Source: Massilia sp. BJB1822 (GTDB lineage: Bacteria > Pseudomonadota > Gammaproteobacteria > Burkholderiales > Burkholderiaceae_D). Taken from it: a stretch of 64,000 nt of DNA. Positions within the stretch are counted from its first letter, which is position 1. Every line of letters starts with the position of its first letter. The notes under the pieces are model-generated. The model did not search any database. It was not told the DNA's origin and worked only from the letters and a program-made list of their open reading frames with translations. Shown here in pieces: positions 1-8,158 of this stretch. Position numbers and translations under genes: made by a program. The stretch lies in the NCBI RefSeq assembly GCF_013369485.1, contig NZ_JABWEB010000010.1:62001-126000 (forward strand), in the 5' to 3' direction.

Positions 1-12
1 CCGCCTGCTATA

Positions 13-28
13 CTGTATGAATAAACAG
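13..28. promoter_or_regulatory. LexA (SOS) operator-like box
   Basis: The site reads CTGT-ATGAATAA-ACAG, which fits the proteobacterial LexA consensus CTGT-N8-ACAG with an AT-rich centre. It overlaps the 3' end of an extended -10-like element, TGCTATACT at 6-14, so LexA binding could block a rightward promoter whose -35 lies left of the window. The same layout recurs in front of recA (8038-8066) and the radical SAM gene (57967-58009). The box could instead serve a divergent gene outside the window. Confidence 0.7.
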
Positions 29-37
29 TGCAATTTA

Positions 38-66
38 TTGCTATGGCATGGCTTTGCATTTAGTAT
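38..66 (+). promoter_or_regulatory. Candidate sigma-70 promoter of the ImmA/IrrE operon
   Basis: TTGCTA at 38-43 and TAGTAT at 61-66 are separated by exactly 17 bases and would start a transcript about 40 bases before the ATG at 111. The LexA-like box lies 10 bases upstream of this -35. An alternative start is the extended -10 at 6-14. The region is markedly AT-richer than the surrounding DNA. Confidence 0.4.
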
Positions 67-110
67 GATTTGCAATATTGGTTTTTTCCTCGCACGACGG
101 AGATATTGAG

Positions 111-614
111 ATGGCGGTAACCATAGTTCGCCCTCGCACCGGCAGCGAGGCCGCAATAGAAATCCTGGAGCGGTATTGGGACGGGCGTCTTCCTGTGCGC
201 CCGGAGCAAATCGCCGAACGCATGCAAATGGCCATGGTGGGCAGAGGCGGCGCCGGCGATGAAGGCTACAATTTCAGCGGTTTTTTTTCAGTTCGCAACG
301 GCAAGCCGACCATTGAATACAATGTGAACGATTCGCTGGTGAGGCGGCGCTTTACGGTCGCCCATGAACTGGGGCATTACGTGCTGGGCCATCAGGATGC
401 CCCGCGCGATTATCCAGCCAGCTTTGGCTCGAAAAATAGCAGTCCTATCGAACAGCAGGCCAACAGGTTTGCTGCAGAATTGCTGATGCCCGCTCATGTG
501 GTCAAGTCCATGGCACTTGCAGGTTCGAATTCCTTGGACGAGCTCGCTAATATCTTTGCGGTCTCCAAGGTCGCCATGGGACACCGCCTGAGTAATCTGA
601 GTCTCAGCCTATGA
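111..614 (+). CDS. ImmA/IrrE-family zinc metallo-endopeptidase
   Basis: This 167-residue protein carries the HELGH zinc motif at residues 85-89 (in FTVAHELGHYVLGH) and the family's downstream helix EQQANRFAAELLMP, whose E114 is the likely third metal ligand. Characterised relatives, ImmA of ICEBs1 and IrrE/PprI of Deinococcus, cleave a helix-turn-helix repressor. The ATG at 111 is chosen over an upstream TTG at 78 because GGAG sits 8 bases before it. Its stop overlaps the start of the next gene (ATGA), so the two should be co-translated. No XRE repressor, the usual substrate, is visible to the right; one could lie left of the window. Base composition is less GC-biased than in the flanking genes, suggesting acquisition. 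Family is secure, substrate unknown. Confidence 0.88.
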   Translation: MAVTIVRPRTGSEAAIEILERYWDGRLPVRPEQIAERMQMAMVGRGGAGDEGYNFSGFFSVRNGKPTIEYNVNDSLVRRRFTVAHELGHYVLGHQDAPRDYPASFGSKNSSPIEQQANRFAAELLMPAHVVKSMALAGSNSLDELANIFAVSKVAMGHRLSNLSLSL

Positions 615-1270
615 GCAATCCGCCATCGGATTTCGCAGGAAGCGCAGAAGCGCCTGAGCACCCCGCTCTCCTCCCGCACCCCACGGAAGATCTCGCGGGT
701 GGAGAAGATCTGGATTGGCAAACCAAGCAGGGCGTTGATTTTTTTCATAAGCAAATCAACGACATTCACCGGCTGCGCACGGCGGCCACTTTTGTTCTCA
801 TCGGGACGCTGCTGAGTCTGATTATCGCCTTGGGCTGCACCCTCCATTCATTCACAAGGCAAATTGATAAGGCCACGCCCGCAATCAACCTGAAAGAGCT
901 GGTGGCCACGGCTCCAGCTACTCAGGCAAACGGCATATCCACCGCCGCCCCGGCCACGGATAAGCCAGTAGCAGACGCCATCACAAGCAAAACCAGCAAT
1001 CCGTCACAACTGCATGCCGCCATCAGCGTCGATATTTCTTCAATCGGCAATTCGGTGGTCGCGGTGGTAAGTGTATTGGTCATTGCGATTGCCATACTCG
1101 CCATTTCCCTGCTGCGCGCAACCTATTCCTTATCTGTGGAAGGAGTTAGCGGAGGCAAAGCAAGCAAGGACGCCGATAATTCGGTTCCCTGGCCTGGCGT
1201 GGAAATGGTCAAAGCCGTAGGCGACGCCTTAGCGACGGCGCTCAAAGGAATGCCAGGCAAAAAGGGATGA
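611..1270 (+). CDS. Unrecognised two-segment membrane protein coupled to the ImmA/IrrE gene
   Basis: I do not recognise this 219-residue protein. It has an acidic, proline-rich N-terminus (1-35), a hydrophobic segment at about 57-79, an Ala/Thr/Ser-rich linker at 85-140, a second strongly hydrophobic segment at about 147-170 and a Gly/Lys-rich tail ending GMPGKKG. The predicted arrangement is two membrane spans with both ends on the same side. It overlaps the protease gene by four bases, so the two proteins are probably made in fixed ratio; being substrate, anchor or effector of the protease are all open. Codon use is less GC-biased than in the housekeeping genes nearby. Confidence 0.75.
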   Translation: MSNPPSDFAGSAEAPEHPALLPHPTEDLAGGEDLDWQTKQGVDFFHKQINDIHRLRTAATFVLIGTLLSLIIALGCTLHSFTRQIDKATPAINLKELVATAPATQANGISTAAPATDKPVADAITSKTSNPSQLHAAISVDISSIGNSVVAVVSVLVIAIAILAISLLRATYSLSVEGVSGGKASKDADNSVPWPGVEMVKAVGDALATALKGMPGKKG

Positions 1271-1365
1271 GCTTGCTGCCGTGAGCGTTGGTTACTTGCC
1301 ACAGTGTCAAAAGTGTTGTCAAAGGCTTATAATCGGCGGATCGGCCATTCAAAAAAGGCAATCCA

Positions 1366-2079
1366 GTGAGCGGTGGGGCAGCGGCGGGCGAGGCGAAGAC
1401 GCAGGGATATGAGTTCGAGCAGATGAATCTGCAGGTCGGTGGACGCATCCAGTTCATCACCCACCGCAGCATCAAGCCGGTCCAGCATTTTTCCACCATC
1501 ATCGGCTGGCTCAAGGATGAATACCTGATCGTCAAAGTGCCGTTCGAAAACGGCGCGCCGATCGCCCTCCACGAAAACGATAAGCTCACCATCCGCGTGT
1601 TTTCCGGCGTGAATGTGTGCGCCTTCCCCTGCACCGTCGAACGCGTGTTCGGCCGCCCCCTGTTCTATGCCCACCTCTCCTTCCCGCGCAATATCCAGGG
1701 CACCAGCTTGCGCGCGGCGATGCGCGTCAAGGTCGATATTCCGGCCCAGGTGGGCTGCGACGATGGCAGCTCGCTCTCGGTCTTCCTCGTCAATCTGAGC
1801 GTCTCGGGCGCGCTGATCGAGTCGCAGCGCAAGCTGCACCAGGACGAGGGCGTGGTCGATTTGACGTTTACGCTGCTCAGCCAGCCAGGCCAGCGCCAGG
1901 TGCGCATCGGCGCCAAGGCGCTGATCCGGAATATGACGGTGCTGAAGCCGGCCAGCGTGGCGGCGGAGGAAGTGTTCAGCTATGGCGTGCAATTCGTCGA
2001 TCTCGATCCGGTGCATTACACCATGCTGCAAAACCTCACCTACGAGGCGCTGATCGCCGACCGCCAGAAAATCGTTTGA
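1366..2079 (+). CDS. PilZ-domain protein, YcgR / flagellar-brake-like
   Basis: This 237-residue protein has an N-terminal YcgR-type beta domain (about 20-110) followed by a PilZ domain with both c-di-GMP-binding signatures: RAAMR at 116-120 and NLSVSG at 143-148. YcgR-type proteins bind c-di-GMP and slow the flagellar motor; other PilZ proteins act on type IV pili, and a pilin gene lies next door on the opposite strand. The start is GTG with an AAGG-containing purine stretch about 8 bases upstream. It appears to be monocistronic and ends in a strong terminator. The domain call is firm, the motility target is inferred. Confidence 0.85.
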   Translation: MSGGAAAGEAKTQGYEFEQMNLQVGGRIQFITHRSIKPVQHFSTIIGWLKDEYLIVKVPFENGAPIALHENDKLTIRVFSGVNVCAFPCTVERVFGRPLFYAHLSFPRNIQGTSLRAAMRVKVDIPAQVGCDDGSSLSVFLVNLSVSGALIESQRKLHQDEGVVDLTFTLLSQPGQRQVRIGAKALIRNMTVLKPASVAAEEVFSYGVQFVDLDPVHYTMLQNLTYEALIADRQKIV

Positions 2080-2081
2080 AC

Positions 2082-2110
2082 AAAAAAAACCGGGCCGCAG
2101 CCCGGTTTTT
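2082..2110. terminator. Bidirectional intrinsic terminator between PilZ gene and pilA
   Basis: The stem CCGGGC / GCCCGG with a CGCA loop (2090-2105) has five T on its right and eight A on its left. It can therefore end both the rightward PilZ transcript and the leftward pilin transcript, whose stop codon is at 2130. Confidence 0.85.
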
Positions 2111-2129
2111 GCTATCCGGCTAAGCCAGA

Positions 2130-2600
2130 TCAGATATTGTTTTTCTCAACTGCGGCTTTGACTGCCTTGTTGGTGGACGTCGTTTCGGTCTTCCAGGTCA
2201 TGGTGCTGTTGTTGGCCGTCAGAGTCGGGGTGAAGGTGATGGTTTTGCCATCGACGTCGGTGGCGATGCCGGTAGCCAGAGTCAGGGTGATCACGCCATC
2301 GGCCACGGCGGCGGAAGCGACTTCCTTGGTGGCTTTGAAGTCGGAATCCTTCGGCACGCCATTGCTGTCGCTATCGCACTTGGTCAGGTCGCCGCCGTTT
2401 TCCTGGGCGCACAGGGCAACCGCCGTTTTCAGCGAGTCGGCCGCGGAAATCGCATTGGCGGTCTTGGCTTTGGCGGTGTAGTCGCTGTAGGCAGGAATCG
2501 CCACCGCAGCCAGAATACCGATGATGGCAACGACGATCATCAGTTCGATCAGGGTGAAGCCGGCTTGAGCTTGTTGCTTCATCATTTTCATGGATTTCAT
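2130..2600 (-). CDS. pilA: Type IV major pilin (PilA-like prepilin)
   Basis: The 156-residue precursor has a short basic leader ending AQAG, then the class III prepilin sequence [20 protein letters not shown] with Glu at mature position 5, cleaved and N-methylated by PilD. The mature pilin is about 142 residues, with a small cysteine-bounded loop ([13 protein letters not shown]) in the middle rather than at the C-terminus. The ATG at 2600 is chosen over in-frame upstream codons because GAGGAG lies just before it and it gives the expected short leader. A near-perfect sigma-54 promoter lies upstream, as in other PilS/PilR-controlled pilins. The protein should form the type IV pilus fibre used in twitching, adhesion or DNA uptake. 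Confidence 0.93.
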   Translation of the reverse strand: MKSMKMMKQQAQAGFTLIELMIVVAIIGILAAVAIPAYSDYTAKAKTANAISAADSLKTAVALCAQENGGDLTKCDSDSNGVPKDSDFKATKEVASAAVADGVITLTLATGIATDVDGKTITFTPTLTANNSTMTWKTETTSTNKAVKAAVEKNNI

Positions 2601-2652
2601 TTTGTTGCTCCTCAGGTGAAAGACTAAAAATTGGGTGAGACACAGGACATAG

Positions 2653-2668
2653 TGCAATCGCCGTGCCA
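2653..2668 (-). promoter_or_regulatory. Sigma-54 (RpoN) promoter of pilA
   Basis: Read on the minus strand this is TGGCACGGCGATTGCA, a full match to the -24/-12 consensus TGGCACG-N4-TTGCA. Transcription would start near 2642, giving a leader of about 42 bases before the pilA ATG. RpoN control of pilA through PilR is established in Pseudomonas and other pilus-bearing proteobacteria. Confidence 0.9.
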
Positions 2669-2718
2669 GCCCATTTTTTCTATCGGAGCGACAATATTTC
2701 CCCTTCCAAGCGCAGGAA

Positions 2719-2797
2719 TTGTCAGTTTTAAGATGCTAGCCTGCCGTTTTTTGTCAGCGAGGCCCGCCAAAAAACGTCAGCTGACGATTTTTGTCAG
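2719..2797. repeat. TTGTCAG repeats upstream of the pilA sigma-54 promoter (candidate PilR enhancer)
   Basis: TTGTCAG occurs three times in the same orientation at 2719-2725, 2751-2757 and 2791-2797, the last two preceded by T-runs. An inverted pair CGTCAGCTGACG lies at 2775-2786. The array spans about -77 to -155 relative to the predicted pilA start, the usual place for a sigma-54 activator. It overlaps the last codons of the FHA gene. That PilR is the protein bound is inference. Confidence 0.5.
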
Positions 2798-3411
2798 GGC
2801 AGGCGGAAAGCCATCAGGGTGCCGCCGAGGTCGATGACATCGTCGGGCAGCAGGCGCTGGGCGGCGCGGCCGAGCGGGGCGCCGTTGAGCAGGGGGGCAG
2901 CCAAGCCTTCGACATGGGAGATGGTGTAGCCGCCCGCCGCGCGGGCGATGACCACCACCTGCACGCCGGGTCGGCCGAGCGAGGTCAAGGTTTTGAGCAA
3001 AGTGAGCTGTTTGCCCATATTGCTGCCATTTAAAACTTCGATACGGGCCGGCGGGCCTTCGGCCGAGGATGGGGCGGACGCCGCGGGCTGGCTGGCGGCT
3101 TGGGCGGCGGCCAGCGGCCGGATGCCGTCGGCCAGGAATTCGATCTGGTACTTGGCCAGCTTGATCAGGTCTTTGTGCTGCAGGAAATGCTTGCCGATGC
3201 GGTGGCCGTTGACGAAGGTGCCATTGGTGCTATGCAAGTCTTCCAGGAAGGAATCGTCGAGGATGGTGGTGATCAGGGCGTGCTGGCCGCTGACGGCCGG
3301 ATGGTTGAGCACAATATCGTTGTGGCGATGGCGGCCCACGCTCATGCTTTCCTTGCTGAGCTGGATCTGCTGTTCCACCACGCCGTCCCGCGACACGATA
3401 ATCTTCGCCAA
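2794..3411 (-). CDS. FHA-domain protein with a second, degenerate FHA repeat
   Basis: The first half of this 205-residue protein is a canonical forkhead-associated domain: GRHRHNDIVL, then SGQH, then LHSTNGTFVNG, the phosphothreonine-binding signature. Residues about 120-205 look like a second FHA fold (SLGRPG, LLNGAPL, LLPDDVIDLGG) that has lost the consensus Ser/Asn contacts. There are no membrane segments. The start is TTG, favoured by GGAGG placed 6 bases upstream. It lies immediately upstream of pilA in the same direction, though pilA has its own promoter. A role in Ser/Thr-kinase signalling or secretion is possible; the partner is not evident here. Confidence 0.85.
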   Translation of the reverse strand: MAKIIVSRDGVVEQQIQLSKESMSVGRHRHNDIVLNHPAVSGQHALITTILDDSFLEDLHSTNGTFVNGHRIGKHFLQHKDLIKLAKYQIEFLADGIRPLAAAQAASQPAASAPSSAEGPPARIEVLNGSNMGKQLTLLKTLTSLGRPGVQVVVIARAAGGYTISHVEGLAAPLLNGAPLGRAAQRLLPDDVIDLGGTLMAFRLP

Positions 3412-3423
3412 ATCCGCCTCCGG

Positions 3424-3453
3424 AAAATAAAAACGGGGAGCCGAAGCTCCCCG
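3424..3453 (-). terminator. Intrinsic terminator downstream of sucD
   Basis: An 8-bp stem CGGGGAGC / GCTCCCCG with a CGAA tetraloop (3434-3453) is followed on the minus strand by TTTTTATTTT. It ends the sucCD transcript 26 bases after the sucD stop and before the FHA gene. Confidence 0.88.
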
Positions 3454-3479
3454 CTATTATTACTGCAAAGCAGGCAATA

Positions 3480-4361
3480 TTACAGCATTGCTTTCAGCAG
3501 ACGCGCCATTTCGGACGGGTTTTTGGTTACAGTGATGCCGCAGGCTTCCATGATTTCCAGTTTGGCTTGCGCGGTGTCGGCGCCGCCGGAGATCAGCGCG
3601 CCGGCGTGGCCCATGCGCTTGCCCGGAGGAGCGGTAACGCCGGCGATGAAGCCGACCACTGGTTTCTTCATATTGTCCTTGATCCAACGGGCCGCATTGG
3701 CTTCGTCTGGACCGCCGATTTCGCCGATCATGATGACCGCGTCGGTGTCTGGATCGTCGTTGAAGGCTTTCATCACGTCGATGTGCTTCAGACCGTTGAT
3801 CGGGTCGCCGCCGATGCCCACGGCCGACGATTGGCCCAGGCCCAGCGCGGTCAGCTGCGCCACGGCTTCATAGGTCAGGGTGCCCGAACGGGACACCACG
3901 CCGATGCGGCCTTTACGGTGGATGTGACCTGGCATGATGCCGATCTTGATTTCGTCAGGGGTGATCAGGCCTGGGCAGTTCGGGCCCAGCAGCAGGGTCT
4001 TGGAATTGGCTTTGGCCATGCGGTCTTTGACTTCCATCATGTCGCGGACTGGAATGCCTTCGGTGATGCAAATTGCCAGGTCCAGCTCGGCTTCCACGGC
4101 TTCCCAGATCGCGGCGGCCGCGCCTGCTGGTGGAACGTAGATCACGGAAACGGTCGCGCCGGTTTCCGATTTGGCTTCTTTGACGGAAGCGTAGATAGGA
4201 ATGCCTTCGAAGTCTTCGCCGGCTTTCTTCGGGTTCACGCCAGCAACGAAGGCGTTTTTGCCGTTCGCGTATTCGCGGCACATACGGGTGTGGAACTGGC
4301 CGGTTTTGCCGGTGATACCCTGGGTGATGACTTTGGTGTCTTTATTGATCAGAATAGACAT
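3480..4361 (-). CDS. sucD: Succinate-CoA ligase (ADP-forming), alpha subunit
   Basis: This 293-residue cytosolic TCA-cycle enzyme subunit couples succinyl-CoA cleavage to nucleoside triphosphate synthesis. Visible landmarks are the N-terminal CoA-binding Rossmann segment (QGITGKTGQFHT), LLGPNCPG, the phosphohistidine region GKRMGHAGALI (His252) and the power-helix glutamate in MIGEIGG. Length is normal for the family. The start ATG lies 13 bases after the sucC stop, so the two subunits are one operon transcribed sucC-sucD and closed by the terminator at 3424-3453. Confidence 0.97.
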   Translation of the reverse strand: MSILINKDTKVITQGITGKTGQFHTRMCREYANGKNAFVAGVNPKKAGEDFEGIPIYASVKEAKSETGATVSVIYVPPAGAAAAIWEAVEAELDLAICITEGIPVRDMMEVKDRMAKANSKTLLLGPNCPGLITPDEIKIGIMPGHIHRKGRIGVVSRSGTLTYEAVAQLTALGLGQSSAVGIGGDPINGLKHIDVMKAFNDDPDTDAVIMIGEIGGPDEANAARWIKDNMKKPVVGFIAGVTAPPGKRMGHAGALISGGADTAQAKLEIMEACGITVTKNPSEMARLLKAML

Positions 4362-4374
4362 GTTGATTCCTTAA

Positions 4375-5541
4375 TTATTTACCGGCAGCGGCTGCAACAA
4401 CGCTCTTGGCTGCGTCTTCCATGGTGTCGGCGGCGATGATAGGCAGACCGGAGTCGGCCAGCATCTTCTTGCCCAGGTCTTCGTTGGTGCCCTTCATGCG
4501 GACCACCAGCGGCACGTTCAGGGACACGGCTTTGGAAGCGGTGATCACGCCTTCGGCGATCACGTCGCAGCGCATGATGCCGCCGAAGATGTTCACCAGA
4601 ATGGCTTTCAGTTCTGGGTTTTTCAGCATGATCTTGAACGCTTCGGTCACTTTCTCGGCCGTTGCGCCACCGCCCACGTCCAGGAAGTTGGCAGGTTCGC
4701 CGCCGAACAGTTTGATGGTGTCCATGGTCGCCATGGCCAGACCGGCGCCGTTCACCAGGCAGCCGATATTGCCGTCCAGGGAGATGTAGGCCAGATCGAA
4801 TTTCGAAGCTTCGACTTCGGCTGGATCTTCTTCGTCCAGGTCGCGGTAAGCGACGATTTCCGGATGACGGAACAGGGCGTTGGCGTCGAAGTTGAACTTG
4901 GCGTCCAGGGCGATCACTTTGCCGGAACCGGTCAGGATCAGCGGGTTGATTTCAGCCAGCGAAGCGTCGGTTTCCCAGTAGGCTTTGTACAGGCCTTGCA
5001 GGTTGGCGCGGGCGTCGGCGATCGATTCGGCTGGCACGCCGATCTTGGCGGCCACGTCGTCGGCGTCGGCGTCGGTCAGGCCCACGGCCGGATCGATCAC
5101 CACGTTGTGGATCAGTTCTGGGTGTTTTTCAGCAACTTCTTCGATGTCCATGCCGCCTTCAGAGGAGGCCATCAGCACCACGCGCTGGGTGACGCGGTCG
5201 GTTACCAGGGAAACGTACAGTTCTTTCTTGATGTCGGCGCCTTCTTCGATCATCAGGCGGCGCACTTTCTGGCCTTCAGGGCCGGTCTGGTGGGTCACCA
5301 GCTGCATGCCCATGATCTGGTCAGCGTACTCTTTCACTTGTTCCATGGACTTGGCTACCTTCACGCCGCCGCCTTTGCCGCGGCCGCCAGCATGGATCTG
5401 CGCCTTCACCACCCACACCGGGCCGCCCAGGGTTTCAGCAGCTTTGACTGCTTCTTCCACAGACATGCACGGAATGCCGCGCGGAACCGTCACTCCGAAT
5501 TTTCGGAGGATCTCTTTGCCTTGATACTCATGGATTTTCAT
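4375..5541 (-). CDS. sucC: Succinate-CoA ligase (ADP-forming), beta subunit
   Basis: The 388-residue beta subunit has the usual length. It starts [17 protein letters not shown] and shows the ATP-grasp lysine/glycine stretch ([17 protein letters not shown]), the metal site in [11 protein letters not shown] and the C-terminal [11 protein letters not shown]. The frame stays open far upstream, but the ATG at 5541 is preceded by AAGGG and matches the conserved start. It forms the sucC-sucD pair; the recA-recX-DUF2889-sucCD order is typical of Oxalobacteraceae and Burkholderiales. Confidence 0.97.
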   Translation of the reverse strand: MKIHEYQGKEILRKFGVTVPRGIPCMSVEEAVKAAETLGGPVWVVKAQIHAGGRGKGGGVKVAKSMEQVKEYADQIMGMQLVTHQTGPEGQKVRRLMIEEGADIKKELYVSLVTDRVTQRVVLMASSEGGMDIEEVAEKHPELIHNVVIDPAVGLTDADADDVAAKIGVPAESIADARANLQGLYKAYWETDASLAEINPLILTGSGKVIALDAKFNFDANALFRHPEIVAYRDLDEEDPAEVEASKFDLAYISLDGNIGCLVNGAGLAMATMDTIKLFGGEPANFLDVGGGATAEKVTEAFKIMLKNPELKAILVNIFGGIMRCDVIAEGVITASKAVSLNVPLVVRMKGTNEDLGKKMLADSGLPIIAADTMEDAAKSVVAAAAGK

Positions 5542-5621
5542 GCTGGCTTCCCTTCTTCTGATACTGATGTGAAATACGGTTAATGTTACAAAAATAGACA
5601 GCTCATGCAGCGCAGCTGGAC

Positions 5622-6197
5622 CTAGACACTGGCCCCAGGCGTGGCCGCCCAGCGCGGATAAAACTGCGCCACGGCGCCGCCATCGGTGCGCAGGGCGTGG
5701 CAGCGGTCGAGCTGGAACGGTTGGGTGCTGGTTTGGGGAGTGACGCTGGCGGCGTCGTGCGTGGGCCAGACATCGCTGGCAAAAGCTTGCACGGCGGCCG
5801 TGGGCAGGATCTGGGCCAGTTCCGTCAGATGGGTACAGCCGGCAATGCCTGCCAGCCGCTGCTTCAGCTCCTGGCGGAAGCCCTTCATCAGGTTCAAGCC
5901 GACCAGCTGCGCATATGCCGGGCCGATGGTATTGCAGAAGCCGGGATAAGGCACGGCGTCCGATACCGCTTCGGCGGCGACGATGGTGAGCTGGAGGTCC
6001 ACGGTGATGCGCAGCCACAGGTCATGCAGAGGCTGGCCGCCCGGACGCTGGCCGGAAGCCAGCAGGGTGTCCTTTACTTTGATGTCCGTGATATGGGCGT
6101 CAAGATCCCACAGGCCATCGTCGCGCGCGAACGCTCGGATGTCTATGGCGCGCGTATGGCGCAGCTCACGTCGGGAGACTGGAGTTGACAGGGACAT
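5622..6197 (-). CDS. DUF2889 family protein
   Basis: This protein of about 191 residues opens with [32 protein letters not shown], abbreviated here to [10 protein letters not shown] and [10 protein letters not shown], the signature of DUF2889. Later it contains [20 protein letters not shown] and a conserved HLTELAQ. Cysteines and histidines suggest a possible metal site, but no activity is established for the family. The ATG at 6197 starts at the conserved N-terminus; no good ribosome site precedes it and a longer product is possible. An extended -10-like TGCTACACT on the minus strand at 6311-6319 could be its promoter. Confidence 0.75.
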   Translation of the reverse strand: MSLSTPVSRRELRHTRAIDIRAFARDDGLWDLDAHITDIKVKDTLLASGQRPGGQPLHDLWLRITVDLQLTIVAAEAVSDAVPYPGFCNTIGPAYAQLVGLNLMKGFRQELKQRLAGIAGCTHLTELAQILPTAAVQAFASDVWPTHDAASVTPQTSTQPFQLDRCHALRTDGGAVAQFYPRWAATPGASV

Positions 6198-6373
6198 AAG
6201 ACGGTGCCGCTCGCGCGGCGCAATTAGTAAGCAGCGATGTACTGTTAAGCACGTTGCCGCAGCTTCTACGGACAACCCACCGCACCCGCGGTGCTGCATA
6301 AAACCCCAAAAGTGTAGCACAACGCATGATTCCTGCGCGAAAAAAGCAGTGCCGCCGGGTGTGACACGGCCGC

Positions 6374-6835
6374 TCAGTATTCCTCGTCCGGGTCGTAGCC
6401 GCGCATGGCGGCTTTCACGGCGCGCTGGGAAAAGCCGCGGCCGATCAGGAAACGCATCTGCTTGCTGCGGCCTTCGGCGTCTTCGGCCACGGCGCCGAAT
6501 TTGCGGCGCCAGACTTCGCAGCAGCGCGCCACCTCATCCTCGGCCAGGCCGGCTTTGAGTTCCTGCAGGGCTTCGCCGCCGATGCCGTGACTTTGCAGTT
6601 CGGCCACGATGCGGCTATTGCCGTAGCGCGCGGCGCGGCGGTGGATCAGCGATTCGGAAAAGCGTTCCTGCGATAGCCACTTATTCTGTTCCAGCCAGTT
6701 GAGCAGGGCTTCGACCTCCTCCTCGCCCTCTTCGGCGTAGCGGGCCAGCTTGCGGCCCAGCTCCAGGCGGCTGTGCTCGCGCGTGGACAGCAGGCGCAGG
6801 GCGCGCGCTTTCAGACTGATGGGCGGGAGGGGCAT
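6374..6835 (-). CDS. recX: RecX, regulatory protein of RecA
   Basis: The 153-residue helical-repeat protein has the RecX motif series: [40 protein letters not shown] with RRAARYG, and the C-terminal [18 protein letters not shown]. RecX binds RecA filaments and limits their extension. The ATG at 6835 is preferred to a GTG at 6862 because GGAG lies 8 bases before it. It follows recA by 78 bases in the same direction, so it probably shares the LexA-controlled transcript. Confidence 0.93.
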   Translation of the reverse strand: MPLPPISLKARALRLLSTREHSRLELGRKLARYAEEGEEEVEALLNWLEQNKWLSQERFSESLIHRRAARYGNSRIVAELQSHGIGGEALQELKAGLAEDEVARCCEVWRRKFGAVAEDAEGRSKQMRFLIGRGFSQRAVKAAMRGYDPDEEY

Positions 6836-6913
6836 ATCCTGTACTCCAAATGCAATCGCCACCGCGCCGCGCGCGGCGGGACGGTGGCGATGGGTTCAAA
6901 CCGGGACGCGGTC

Positions 6914-7996
6914 TTAGTCGACGGCCTTCAGCTTCGGCGCCGGCGCATCGCCGTCGTCGTCGCCACTGGCCGGCGGCAGTTCGCGCACGCCGAGCGAAGC
7001 GCGCACCTTGTTCTCGATCTCGCGCGCCAGCGCTGGACGCTCTTTCAGGTAGATGCGGGCGTTGTCCTTGCCCTGGCCGATGCGTTCGCCGTTATAGCTG
7101 TACCAGGAACCGGATTTCTCGACGATCTTCGCTTCCACGCCGAGGTCGATGATCTCGCCTTCGCGCGACGTGCCTTCGCCATACAGGATGTCGAAGTGGG
7201 CTTCCTTGAACGGCGGCGCGATCTTGTTCTTGACCACTTTGACCTTGGTTTCATTGCCGATCACTTCGTCGCCCGACTTGATCGAGCCGGTGCGGCGGAT
7301 GTCCAGGCGCACGGAGGCGTAGAATTTCAGCGCATTGCCGCCGGTCGTGGTTTCCGGGCTGCCGAACATGACGCCGATCTTCATGCGGATCTGGTTGATG
7401 AAGATGACCAGGGTATTGGTGCGGTTGATCGAGCCGGTCAGCTTACGCAGCGCTTGCGACATCAGACGGGCTTGCAGGCCCGGCAGGGAGTCGCCCATAT
7501 CGCCTTCGATCTCGGCGCGCGGGGTCAGCGCCGCCACCGAGTCCACCACCACCATGTCGACACTGCCGGAGCGTACCAGGGCGTCGCAGATTTCCAGCGC
7601 CTGTTCGCCGGTATCGGGCTGGGAGATCAGCAGCTCGTGCAGGTTCACGCCCAGTTTCTGCGCATAACCCACGTCCAGCGCGTGTTCGGCGTCGATAAAG
7701 GCGCAAGTGCCGCCGATTTTCTGCATTTCGGCGATGGTCTGCAGGGTCAGCGTGGTCTTGCCGGACGATTCGGGACCGTAGATTTCCACCACGCGGCCGC
7801 GCGGCAGGCCACCCACGCCCAGCGCGATATCCAGGCCCAGGGAGCCGGTGGAGACGGTCTGCACTTCCTCGATCGGCGCCGACGCGTCCATGCGCATCAC
7901 GGAGCCTTTGCCGAACTGCTTCTCAATCTGGGCCAGCGCGGCGGCCAGCGCCTTGGCTTTTTCCGATGCCGGTACTACAGCTTTTTTATCGTCCAT
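6914..7996 (-). CDS. recA: RecA recombinase
   Basis: The 360-residue recombinase and SOS co-protease has Walker A GPESSGKT at 74-81, Walker [13 protein letters not shown], the L1 loop around [18 protein letters not shown] and the L2 region with [15 protein letters not shown]. The acidic C-terminal tail ([10 protein letters not shown]) that tempers filament formation is present. It polymerises on single-stranded DNA for strand exchange and stimulates LexA self-cleavage. A LexA box overlaps its promoter at 8038-8066 and recX follows. Confidence 0.98.
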   Translation of the reverse strand: MDDKKAVVPASEKAKALAAALAQIEKQFGKGSVMRMDASAPIEEVQTVSTGSLGLDIALGVGGLPRGRVVEIYGPESSGKTTLTLQTIAEMQKIGGTCAFIDAEHALDVGYAQKLGVNLHELLISQPDTGEQALEICDALVRSGSVDMVVVDSVAALTPRAEIEGDMGDSLPGLQARLMSQALRKLTGSINRTNTLVIFINQIRMKIGVMFGSPETTTGGNALKFYASVRLDIRRTGSIKSGDEVIGNETKVKVVKNKIAPPFKEAHFDILYGEGTSREGEIIDLGVEAKIVEKSGSWYSYNGERIGQGKDNARIYLKERPALAREIENKVRASLGVRELPPASGDDDGDAPAPKLKAVD

Positions 7997-8037
7997 AATC
8001 TTCTTTCGCGCAGTGGGTTGGTGTCGCTACAAGCGAT

Positions 8038-8066
8038 ACTGTATAAAAAAACAGTGCTTTTGGCAA
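8038..8066 (-). promoter_or_regulatory. recA promoter with overlapping LexA box
   Basis: On the minus strand TTGCCA (8061-8066) and TACAGT (8038-8043) are 17 bases apart. The LexA operator CTGT-ATAAAAAA-ACAG (written on the plus strand) occupies 8039-8054, covering the spacer and -10 element. This is the standard arrangement for SOS-repressed recA. The same intergenic region feeds the divergent response regulator gene. Confidence 0.88.
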
Positions 8067-8158
8067 GCACCTTCTTCAGGCAGGTTTAATCCACATCAAA
8101 AGCTGTCGACAATGCGTAAAATGAAACACAATGAAAGTCTCTTGAGCCGGATTGCGTG

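Noticed and set aside
5542-6018. N-terminal extension of sucC over about 160 codons
   Set aside because: The frame is open by chance; the extension overlaps the DUF2889 gene, while the ATG at 5541 has a ribosome site and gives the standard 388-residue subunit.
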